NCBI GenBank assembly: GCA_025060675.1
Contig: JANXBI010000014.1
Coordinates: 1-53,049, forward strand
Length of the DNA: 53,049 nucleotides
From: Candidatus Caldatribacterium sp.
GTDB lineage: Bacteria; Atribacterota; Atribacteria; Atribacterales; Caldatribacteriaceae
Direction: 5' to 3'
Below, one piece after another: positions 32,726-39,864 of the stretch (its first letter is position 1; each line of letters opens with the position of its first letter). The translations under genes and the position numbers were made by a program. The notes below the pieces were generated by a model. It saw only the letters and a program-made list of their open reading frames with translations, did no database searches and was not told where the DNA came from.

Positions 32726-34483
32726 ATGGGCTTTTATCCTCTCTTTATCAACCTCGCTAAAATGCGTTGCCTAGTCGTTGGAGGCGGACAGGTAGCCACA
32801 AGAAAGATACGTAGCCTTGTACGTCGAGGCGGAAGAGTAACAGTCGTTGCTCCCTTAGTAACGGAAGAGGTGGAACGTCTTGCACAAGAGAACAAAGTCT
32901 CGCTTGTCAAAAGACCGTTTACCCTTGAGGACCTTGATGGACACAACATCGTATTTGCCGCCACAAACGATCCCACCCTCAACCGTTTCATTGCGGAAGA
33001 AGCAGAGAAAAGGGGGCTTCTCGTGAACGTGTGTAGTGCAAGAGATTTAGGGAATTGCATCACTCCAGCTTTCGGTGAAACCGAAGAAGCAATCTTTGCT
33101 ATTGCAACAGAGGGTAAAGATCCGCTACGAGCAGCTACCTTAAAAATCTGGCTCGAAAACCTTCTTACCTCAGAGAATCCTCGGGCACTACCTCAAAGGA
33201 ACGCTGTCTTCGTCTCAAGAGCCACTGCAATGTTTCCAGGAGGAGTGAATAGCCCTGTCCGGTCATTTCGAGCCGTAGGTAGACAACCGTTGTTCATCCA
33301 AAAAGGGAAAGGAAGCAAGGTTTTCGACGCCGACGGCAACGCTTACATCGATTGCCTCATGTCCTGGGGAGCGCTTATCCTTGGCCATGCACACCCAAAA
33401 GTCGTCCGAAGTCTCGTGGACCAAGCGTGTCGAGGAACGAGCTTTGGCTTGAATCACCCCTTCGAAGTCCTCCTCGGTGAGAAAATCCAAAAGCACTTCT
33501 CCTCTATCGAAGTTTTGCGTTTCGTGAACTCAGGCACTGAAGCGGTCATGAGCGCCCTCAGACTTGCTCGAGCTGCCACCGGACGGAAAAAAATCCTCAA
33601 ATTCGCCGGTTGTTACCATGGGCATGTCGATGTACTCCTTGTCGCAAGCGGTTCAGGAGGATTAACCTTCGGCACCCCCGATTCTCAGGGTATCCCCCAA
33701 GAATGGACAAGTGACACCATTGTCGTTTCCTACAACGACCTTGAGACAACGCAAAAGGCGTTCGAACTTTTTGGCAAGGAACTTGCCGCAGTCATTGTGG
33801 AACCAGTTGCTGGAAACATGGGTGTCGTGCTCCCTCATCCTGCGTTCTTGCCACTTCTTCGAGAAAAGACGAGAGAGTGCGGTGCCCTCCTCATCTTCGA
33901 CGAGGTGATCACTGGATTTCGCCTTTCCCTTTCTGGATATCAGGGAATATGCGGCATTCAACCAGATTTGACCATCCTTGGCAAAGTCGTTGGCGGGGGT
34001 CTCCCGCTTGGCGTTTACGGAGGAAAGAAAGAGCTTATGCGCCTTCTTGCTCCTGAAGGAGCCGTGTACCAAGCAGGGACACTTGCCGGGAACCCTATAG
34101 CCACTTGCGCTGGATACGCCACCCTTACCATCCTCGAGGAAAACCCCTCCATTTACAGGGATTTGGACAAGCGGACTCAAAAGCTCACCTCAGAACTCGA
34201 GGATATCTTCGCTTTCTTCCGCATCCCCTTCGTGGTGAATGCTATAGGAAGCATGTTCACACCCTTTTTCGCCACAAGAGCAGTCGTGGACACAGAAAGT
34301 GCTCTCTCTGCAGACGCTGCGCTGTACGCCCTTTTCTTCCAAGGGATGATTGACCGCGGAATCCTTCCCCCTCCCTCACCTTTTGAAAGCTGGTTCCTTT
34401 CTGCAGCGCATACTGAAGAGGATTGTGAAAGAATTTGCGAAGCGGCGTGGGAAACCGCAAAAGCTATGGCGAAGCAACTGTAG
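32726..34483 (+). CDS. hemL: Fusion: precorrin-2 dehydrogenase domain + glutamate-1-semialdehyde aminomutase
   Basis: One uninterrupted frame of 585 residues. Residues 1-150 are the CysG-N/Met8-type NAD-dependent dehydrogenase (FINLAKMRCLVVGGGQVATRKIRSLVRRGGRVTVVAP, then NIVFAATNDPTLN and VNVCSARDLGNCITPA). Residues 160-585 are a complete GSA aminomutase: MFPGGVNSPVRSF, FVNSGTEAVMSALRLARAATGR, CYHGHVD, IFDEVITGFR, and the PLP lysine in LGKVVGGGLPLGVYGG. The two activities are three steps apart in the pathway. ATG 32726 follows GGAAGGGTGA. I know CysG-N fused to HemA from clostridia; fusion to HemL is new to me. Confidence 0.9.
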   Translation: MGFYPLFINLAKMRCLVVGGGQVATRKIRSLVRRGGRVTVVAPLVTEEVERLAQENKVSLVKRPFTLEDLDGHNIVFAATNDPTLNRFIAEEAEKRGLLVNVCSARDLGNCITPAFGETEEAIFAIATEGKDPLRAATLKIWLENLLTSENPRALPQRNAVFVSRATAMFPGGVNSPVRSFRAVGRQPLFIQKGKGSKVFDADGNAYIDCLMSWGALILGHAHPKVVRSLVDQACRGTSFGLNHPFEVLLGEKIQKHFSSIEVLRFVNSGTEAVMSALRLARAATGRKKILKFAGCYHGHVDVLLVASGSGGLTFGTPDSQGIPQEWTSDTIVVSYNDLETTQKAFELFGKELAAVIVEPVAGNMGVVLPHPAFLPLLREKTRECGALLIFDEVITGFRLSLSGYQGICGIQPDLTILGKVVGGGLPLGVYGGKKELMRLLAPEGAVYQAGTLAGNPIATCAGYATLTILEENPSIYRDLDKRTQKLTSELEDIFAFFRIPFVVNAIGSMFTPFFATRAVVDTESALSADAALYALFFQGMIDRGILPPPSPFESWFLSAAHTEEDCERICEAAWETAKAMAKQL

Positions 34484-35540
34484 CTTTTTTTACTCGTTCG
34501 ATTTCCTCTTCAGAGACCTCTTTTCCGAAGCTTCGCAAGCCCGAAACTCGAAATCCATGCTTTCGAGCTAGAGCATCGATTTCCTTCACTTTGGCAACGC
34601 TTACTTCTTTTCCAAGGGTATAGTCCTCGAAACGTCCCTCAAGAGTGAGGATCATCGTTTCCGCCATGCAAGCATAGGCCTTCTTAGGAGGGTATCCAAA
34701 GTCCATCCCAAAGTCTGGATCCCCTGGCACGTCCACAACACCTCCCTCAATAACCAGAACGTCTTTGCGCGCTTTGGCCACCTCCTCAGCTATGTTCCGA
34801 GGTCGAGAAACATCGCAAACCACTGCATGCCTTGCAATCCAAGAGGGGGCGATAATGTTCCCGATAGCCGAGGTTACCGTCAACACTGCTCGACACCCTC
34901 TGATACCCTCCTCCACATCCACAAACCCCTCAACTGGATGCGTACTCAAAGACGCAACTTCCCTTCGAACTCTTTCCACTTTTTCTGGATCTCGCCCGAT
35001 AACCCGTACTTTCCTTCCCCGCTCAGCAAGAAGAAGTGCACACGCCCTTCCAATGGATCCAGTAGCCCCGACCACGGCTACTGTTTCCTTCTCAAGATCG
35101 ATGTCCATCTTCGAGCAAGCAAGCTCAAGCGCTTCAAGAGCTGTAGCCACAGTGTAACTGTTCCCCGTGGTAACCGCAATACGCAGACCTTTTTTGACCG
35201 TAATGCCTCCATCCCCTGCTACAGAGGTGAACGCTCCGAGTCCAATAATTTTTGCACCCTTTTTCTCTGCAAGAAAGCCACAGCGACGAATACGATCGGC
35301 CACGAAGGGAAAGGGATACTCAAGGAGTGCCCGTGGCGTCATAGGGAGACCAATAAACCATCCTTCAATTTCCTTGCCATTGTACGCTGACCGCACTCCT
35401 CGGACATGGGAGAGAATAAAAGGAGGAATGCGGGAAGCAAGGTATTCTACCCAAGAAGACGGAAGAGGACGGAAAACAGGGATATGGCGCTTGATATCCC
35501 CCACATCCATAGCGTGGATAATGAAGGCGAAACTATCCAT
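34464..35540 (-). CDS. Acyl-ACP-reductase-like NAD(P)-dependent oxidoreductase
   Basis: The 358-residue protein aligns by eye with cyanobacterial long-chain acyl-ACP reductase. The N-terminal FAFIIHAMDVGDIKRH, GLGAFTSV, TTGNSYTVATALEALE and the Rossmann motif VVGATGSIGRACALLLAE all follow the same order. The catalytic cysteine region ACFAEA of that family appears here as ACMAET (about residue 303), followed by LEGRFEDYTLG. Such proteins in anaerobes are often labelled shikimate dehydrogenase. A substrate is not proven; a thioester-to-aldehyde reduction is the inference. It starts 3 nt after the SRPBCC stop and overlaps hemL convergently by 20 nt. Confidence 0.75.
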   Translation of the reverse strand: MDSFAFIIHAMDVGDIKRHIPVFRPLPSSWVEYLASRIPPFILSHVRGVRSAYNGKEIEGWFIGLPMTPRALLEYPFPFVADRIRRCGFLAEKKGAKIIGLGAFTSVAGDGGITVKKGLRIAVTTGNSYTVATALEALELACSKMDIDLEKETVAVVGATGSIGRACALLLAERGRKVRVIGRDPEKVERVRREVASLSTHPVEGFVDVEEGIRGCRAVLTVTSAIGNIIAPSWIARHAVVCDVSRPRNIAEEVAKARKDVLVIEGGVVDVPGDPDFGMDFGYPPKKAYACMAETMILTLEGRFEDYTLGKEVSVAKVKEIDALARKHGFRVSGLRSFGKEVSEEEIERVKKATVASP

Positions 35541-35543
35541 AAC

Positions 35544-35984
35544 CTATTCCCCCTCAAGGGCTTTTTTAAGCGCTTGAAGCATCGCTAACGCGTTCTCCTC
35601 CATTTTCTTCTTCAAGAAGGCGTGAATGAGAGGGCCCACAAGCGGAATCCCAAGGTCATACTCTATCTCAAGATTCACAAGCGTCGTCGATGGATCAACC
35701 TCTTGGAAACGCCAAATCCCTTCGTATCTCTTAAAATCCCCCTCCAAGGCAAAAAAGCGACACTCTCGGTTGGCATCATCCCAGACATCCCTTTCCGTCC
35801 ACCGCACTTCTCGACCCTGAAATTTCCCCTTCCAAAAGCTTTCGACTTCCTGTCCCTGGCGCTTGAGGATTCGCACCTCTTCAAGATCAGGCAGGAAGCG
35901 AGCAAGGGCCTCAATATCTTTAGCCTTCTCGTACACAACCTCAGCACTCTTTGGAATGTGTAGCGATACAGCAACACGGGCCAT
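35544..35984 (-). CDS. SRPBCC (START/Coq10-like) ligand-binding protein
   Basis: The 146-residue helix-grip fold protein opens VAVSLHIPKSAEVVYEKAKDIEALARFLPDLEEVRIL, the usual start of SRPBCC cyclase/dehydrase/Coq10 members. It ends in a long helix (GPLIHAFLKKKMEENALAMLQALKKAL). These folds bind hydrophobic molecules. No catalytic residues can be assigned. GGTGAGGAGGGG precedes the ATG. It is packed between an aminotransferase and an acyl-ACP-reductase-like gene, which suggests it carries their lipid-like substrate (inference). Confidence 0.8.
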   Translation of the reverse strand: MARVAVSLHIPKSAEVVYEKAKDIEALARFLPDLEEVRILKRQGQEVESFWKGKFQGREVRWTERDVWDDANRECRFFALEGDFKRYEGIWRFQEVDPSTTLVNLEIEYDLGIPLVGPLIHAFLKKKMEENALAMLQALKKALEGE

Positions 35985-35996
35985 GGAAACCCCTCC

Positions 35997-37274
35997 TCAC
36001 CCTCCAATCTCCTGCACTATAGCCCTCACTTCTCTCAGAGAATCGTAGAGGGCTGAAAGAACCGCATCCATTTCCTCATACGTAATGGTAAGAGGTGGTT
36101 CAAGGCGAATGACCTTAGGATTATTCAGGGTATAGACAACGAGGACTTTTCTCTGCGCCATTTCCATGGCCAAAAGTGAAGCAGCATCCTCTGCAAAGAG
36201 TTCCATCCCGATAAGTAATCCAAGTCCTCTCACTTCTCGAACGATTTCTGGGAACTCTCCTTGAAGCACCTTGAGTCTCTCAAGAAGGTATTTCCCTTTC
36301 TCCGCCACCTGAGCAGGGATATTCTCCTCCTTAAGAATCTTCAGAGTTTCGATCCCAGCCACACAACTTAGAGGGTTCCCTCCAAAGGTAGAACTGTGTA
36401 TCAGAGGATTCTCCTCAAAAACTTGCCAGATCTCCGCAGTACTCACGAAAGCTCCAAGAGGGAGAACCCCTCCACCAAGCCCCTTGGCAAGGGTCATAAT
36501 GTCTGGGACAACACCGTAATGCTCACAGGCAAACATCTTTCCAGTTCTCCCAAGACCAGTCTGTACCTCATCGAGGATGAGTAACGCCCCTCTCTCTGTA
36601 CAGATCTCGCGAACCCCTTGAAGGTACCCCGAGGGAGGGAGAATTACTCCACCTTCACCTTGAATGGGCTCAAGAATGACTGCCGCAGTATCCTCATCAA
36701 CTGCTTTCTCCATAGCCTCAAGGTCACCAAAGGGAACCTGTTCTGTGCCAGGAAGGAGGGGCTCAAAAGGCTTTTTGTAGACCTCACGACCTGAGACGCT
36801 CAGGGCTCCAAAGGTCTTTCCATGGAAACCCCCTATAGCAGACACGAATTTCTTCCGTTTCGTATACATCCGAGCAAGCTTTAGCGCTCCTTCCACCGCC
36901 TCAGCACCACTATTGCAGAAAAAGGAGTACTGAAGGTCTCCAGGAGTAATCTGCGCAAGCATTTCGGCAAGATCCGCCTGGTGTTTATTAAAGAGAGTTC
37001 GGCTTGAAAGAGGGAGAAGCTGCAGCTGTTCTATAACCTTGGCAACGACCCTTGGGTGATTCCGCCCCACGTTGAAAACACCAAAGCCTCCAATGCAATC
37101 GATATACGCCTCTCCGAAGATATCGAACACCTTTGCTCCTTCGCCCCTCCACTCGACAGTGGCGAGGTTAGCAAACTTGTAAAGCCGCGCAAGACCCGGG
37201 TTGAGATACTTCATATACTTCTCGATGGTTTCGTCCACAATACGCTTTTTCTCCTCGAAACTCAGGATTTCCAA
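35997..37274 (-). CDS. Class III (omega-type) PLP aminotransferase
   Basis: The 425-residue fold-type I aminotransferase is related to ornithine/putrescine/4-aminobutyrate aminotransferases. Motifs are DCIGGFGVFNVGRNHP, FFCNSGAEAVEGALKLAR, GGFHGKT, EPIQGEGGV, LILDEVQTGLGRTG and the PLP lysine in LAKGLGGGVLPLGAF. The start is TTG 37274 with a near-perfect GGGAGGTGG site; it overlaps the upstream gene by 13 nt. Such enzymes move amino groups between omega-amines or aldehydes and keto acids. Here the partner could be the aldehyde made by the acyl-ACP-reductase-like protein. Confidence 0.88.
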   Translation of the reverse strand: MEILSFEEKKRIVDETIEKYMKYLNPGLARLYKFANLATVEWRGEGAKVFDIFGEAYIDCIGGFGVFNVGRNHPRVVAKVIEQLQLLPLSSRTLFNKHQADLAEMLAQITPGDLQYSFFCNSGAEAVEGALKLARMYTKRKKFVSAIGGFHGKTFGALSVSGREVYKKPFEPLLPGTEQVPFGDLEAMEKAVDEDTAAVILEPIQGEGGVILPPSGYLQGVREICTERGALLILDEVQTGLGRTGKMFACEHYGVVPDIMTLAKGLGGGVLPLGAFVSTAEIWQVFEENPLIHSSTFGGNPLSCVAGIETLKILKEENIPAQVAEKGKYLLERLKVLQGEFPEIVREVRGLGLLIGMELFAEDAASLLAMEMAQRKVLVVYTLNNPKVIRLEPPLTITYEEMDAVLSALYDSLREVRAIVQEIGG

Positions 37275-38194
37275 GTTGCCACCTCCCTGAAACGTACCAC
37301 TCGTGGTCGCACGTTGAGCTCTCGCAAGAGGGCAAGGTATTCTTCAGGACGAATATCCTTTGGGTGCTTTTCAAGAAGCGCCACAAATATCGCCTGAAGC
37401 ACGTTCGTTCCGAAGGACCGTCCCTCCATCTCAGGCGTCGTGGTGACAAGAATAGCCAATCCACGAGCCCTGAGATCCTCAACATCCCCTGAGGTCACCG
37501 TGTTGGTGATGACCATTTTCCCCTCCACCTTCCAGGGCATAAACTTGCGAATGTAGAGAAAATCCCCTGCAATGATATCTGATTTCTGAAACGCCCACAA
37601 AAAGCGGGGCCGTGGCTCTTCTTGAGCCTTACCAGTAGGGTAGAGAAAATCAATAGGGAGACGACGCAGAACCGGCATCATAAGGACGGAAAGAAAGCGA
37701 AGTGTCCAAAGGTGTCGCAAAAAAATCGGGATTCCCAAGGCAAAGGGCATATCACCAATAAGGAGACGACATCCTACCATGGCAAGGCCTTCCGCAAGGC
37801 CATATCGATCCATACCGCTCATGATAAGGGCCGTTTTCCCCTTCAGAGGGATGTGTTCCTTTTCTTCGAGATAGCGAGGTACTTCCCGCTCCCAGGTTTC
37901 CTTAAGCTCTCCTCCATCAACGATGGGGGTTTTCCTAAGGACAGAGACGAGGCGAGCGACGTCAACCACTTCGTAACAGTATTTTCCCGCCCGCAGGTAG
38001 AGATCCGCCCCTCCAAGCCCGAAACAATCAACCCGACCGTCGAGCTCTCGAAGGAGTGCAACGAATTTCTGCTTGTCCCCATCAACACCAATTCTCTCGA
38101 CGATGAACCGGCATCCCAGAAGTTCAATTTCCACTCGATGGTTCCTCTTCGAGGAGCCGAGACTCACGCTCACGACCCTCTTTTCCTTCATCAT
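37262..38194 (-). CDS. 'Quinate 5-dehydrogenase'-like conserved protein of unknown function
   Basis: The protein is about 310 residues. It begins KEKRVVSVSLGSSKRNHRVEIELLG and has GLGGADLYLRAGKYCYEV, HIPLKGKTALIMSGMDRYGLAEGLAMVGCRLLIGDMPFALGIP, DIIAGDFLYIRKFMP and LVTTTPEMEGRSFGTNVLQA. From memory, close relatives in thermophilic anaerobes carry the label quinate 5-dehydrogenase without proof. Conserved RSFGTN and GDMPFALG suggest a nucleotide or phosphate site. ATG 38194 follows GAGGGTGA. It overlaps the bactofilin end by 71 nt, and the aminotransferase by 13 nt. Confidence 0.72.
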   Translation of the reverse strand: MMKEKRVVSVSLGSSKRNHRVEIELLGCRFIVERIGVDGDKQKFVALLRELDGRVDCFGLGGADLYLRAGKYCYEVVDVARLVSVLRKTPIVDGGELKETWEREVPRYLEEKEHIPLKGKTALIMSGMDRYGLAEGLAMVGCRLLIGDMPFALGIPIFLRHLWTLRFLSVLMMPVLRRLPIDFLYPTGKAQEEPRPRFLWAFQKSDIIAGDFLYIRKFMPWKVEGKMVITNTVTSGDVEDLRARGLAILVTTTPEMEGRSFGTNVLQAIFVALLEKHPKDIRPEEYLALLRELNVRPRVVRFREVATWKS

Positions 38195-38540
38195 CGTCAC
38201 CCTCAGGCTTTGTAAAAACAATTGCTCCCTCCACGACCACTCCAGGCTCAAGCGCAACGCTTTGCACCATCACGCATCCCAAAAGCCGAGCAGTTCTTCG
38301 GCACACCATCTTTCCAGCTCGTGCAAACCCGCCAACAGTCCCCCATACTTCGGCATCACCTACCTGGATGAAACCGGTAACTTCTCCTTTCTCCATTACG
38401 ACCAAACGAGGACACCGGACGGAACCATTCAATATACCCTCGACGATGAGCGTTCCATTGCTGGTGAAAGATCCTCGAATCCTTGCCCACTCCCCCACAA
38501 TAGCAACCTCAGGCGTATTCTCGGGAACTGTTGAGCTCAT
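38124..38540 (-). CDS. Bactofilin-family polymer-forming protein
   Basis: The 138-residue protein has a central right-handed beta-helix with short glycine-spaced rungs: GEWARIRGSFTSNGTLIVEGILNGSVRCPRLVVMEKGEVTGFIQVGDAEVWGTVGG. Flanking tails are disordered; the C-terminal one is acidic (DDDEGKEGRERES). Bactofilins self-assemble into filaments and often organise cell-wall or shape proteins. ATG 38540 lies 32 nt inside the coaX end. It is embedded in an operon of metabolic genes. Confidence 0.85.
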   Translation of the reverse strand: MSSTVPENTPEVAIVGEWARIRGSFTSNGTLIVEGILNGSVRCPRLVVMEKGEVTGFIQVGDAEVWGTVGGFARAGKMVCRRTARLLGCVMVQSVALEPGVVVEGAIVFTKPEGDDDEGKEGRERESRLLEEEPSSGN

Positions 38541-39288
38541 GGATAATCCGTAACCCCTCGAGAGTAAGCACCGGATTGAAGATATCGATAAAATCACAGT
38601 ACCGGGCGAGGAATATGCCCCACCCTCCCGTCCCTACGACTTTTGCATCTTCAGCGAACTCTTGCTTCATACGCCGTACAATCTCACGGGCAAGGCCGAT
38701 ATGCCCAAAAAAGACTCCTGCATGCATTGCCTCTACCGTATTCCGCCCAATGCAGTGCTTGGGAACCTCCACGTCTATCCGAGGAAGCTTTGCTGTCTTT
38801 TCGTACAAAGCCTCACACGAGATGCCAATCCCTGGGGCAATAGCACCTCCAAGGTATTCCCTCTTTGCTGTCACTGCACAAAAAGTCGTAGCCGTACCAA
38901 AATCGACGATAATGAGGTCACCCCCATAAAGTGTCGCAGCAGCTACAGCATTGACAATACGATCAGCTCCAACTTCCTTTGCTTCAGCACGGATGGACAG
39001 ACCGGTCCTTATTCCAGGTCCTACGACAAAGTAAGGGACATTCCACAGCCCACCAAAAAGCTGCCGCAGGGCGTCAAGTACAGGAGGGACGACACAAGAC
39101 ACGATAGCACGTTCAAGGGCATCCCTTCCAATCCCTTTCTCCGCCATCAAAAAATGGAAGAGGAACCCCCACTCATCAGCGGTACGGCGAGGTGAAGTAG
39201 CTACCCGCCAATGTGCAAGGAGCTTCCTCCCGTCGAAAACCCCAAAGGTCGTATGGGTATTTCCAACGTCAACGACGAGGATTGAAAT
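38509..39288 (-). CDS. coaX: Type III pantothenate kinase, with probable ATT start
   Basis: The protein has 259 residues, the normal length. CoaX phosphorylates pantothenate, the first step of CoA synthesis. Motifs are DVGNTHTTFGVFDG (phosphate loop), PGIRTGLSIRAEAKEVGADRIVNAVAA, IIVDFGTATTFCAVT and YLGGAIAPGI. The first ATG, GTG or TTG (39150) would remove the essential DVGNT motif. In frame, upstream, there is only ATT 39288, preceded by GGTGGTGA at 6-nt spacing, and an upstream stop (TGA) three codons earlier. So initiation at ATT (or ATC 39282) is inferred. It overlaps the PanT-like gene by 20 nt. Confidence 0.88.
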   Translation of the reverse strand: MSILVVDVGNTHTTFGVFDGRKLLAHWRVATSPRRTADEWGFLFHFLMAEKGIGRDALERAIVSCVVPPVLDALRQLFGGLWNVPYFVVGPGIRTGLSIRAEAKEVGADRIVNAVAAATLYGGDLIIVDFGTATTFCAVTAKREYLGGAIAPGIGISCEALYEKTAKLPRIDVEVPKHCIGRNTVEAMHAGVFFGHIGLAREIVRRMKQEFAEDAKVVGTGGWGIFLARYCDFIDIFNPVLTLEGLRIIHELNSSREYA

Positions 39289-39778
39289 CGATCTTCACCA
39301 CCTTCTGCAAGACTCGAACAATAGGAAGTACTATACATGCCGAGAGAATCAGCTCAAGCGTCCCGTTGAGGACAAAGATAGGGATAACCTGCTCAAACCG
39401 GAAATACCCCATAAGGACCATAAGCCCCAAAACACCGACGGTATTCGTTGCTGTCCCTGCTAAGCTTCCCACTACAGTACCGAGGTTTCCTCGGCCAAGG
39501 GCACTCCAGGTGTAAAACGCTACAACTCCAATGAGCAGCCTTGGGACAAAGCATGCTACAAGATTCCCTAAGAAAAGATGCATAGTAAAAAGCGCTAAAA
39601 CACACCCCACCAGGGCTCCAACCAGAGGCCCTCCCATGATCCCTCCTATTATAGCAGGAATGTGCATAGTCGTCGCATAGGTAGAGAGATTCGGCACAGG
39701 GATCAACCCAAGAGGGGTCATGCTGAGGACTAAAGCAAAAGCTCCAAGAATTCCTGCAAGCAGGAAGCGACGGTACAT
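39269..39778 (-). CDS. ECF transporter S component, PanT-like (pantothenate uptake)
   Basis: The 169-residue membrane protein has five to six helices. It has the ECF S-component pattern (early PLGLIPVPN, then HIPAIIGGIMGGPLVGALVGCVLALF and LVACFVPRLLIGVVAFYTW). S-components bind a vitamin and work with a shared EcfA/EcfT module encoded elsewhere. Coupling to coaX makes pantothenate the likely ligand. ATG 39778 has GGAGGTGG upstream and a structured 82-nt leader. Confidence 0.82.
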   Translation of the reverse strand: MYRRFLLAGILGAFALVLSMTPLGLIPVPNLSTYATTMHIPAIIGGIMGGPLVGALVGCVLALFTMHLFLGNLVACFVPRLLIGVVAFYTWSALGRGNLGTVVGSLAGTATNTVGVLGLMVLMGYFRFEQVIPIFVLNGTLELILSACIVLPIVRVLQKVVKIDFNPRR

Positions 39779-39860
39779 ATTCCCACCTCCGTTCCAGTTC
39801 GCGAAGATACCAGACGGAAAAGACCAAAGCCTACCCTTGCTGCCTTTCGGTCAGCAGTTT
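39779..39860 (-). promoter_or_regulatory. Structured mRNA leader of the PanT-coaX operon, possible riboswitch
   Basis: On the minus strand two stems compete. One is TGCTG(a)CC-GAAA-GG-CAGCA (39838-39856). The other pairs GACC(g)AAAG (39844-39852) with CTTTGGTC (39822-39829). A third pairing, TTTCCGT (39814-39820) with ACGGAGG (39786-39792), would hide the Shine-Dalgarno site. I do not recognise a known class. It could be a translational switch. Confidence 0.4.
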
Positions 39861-39864
39861 TTCC

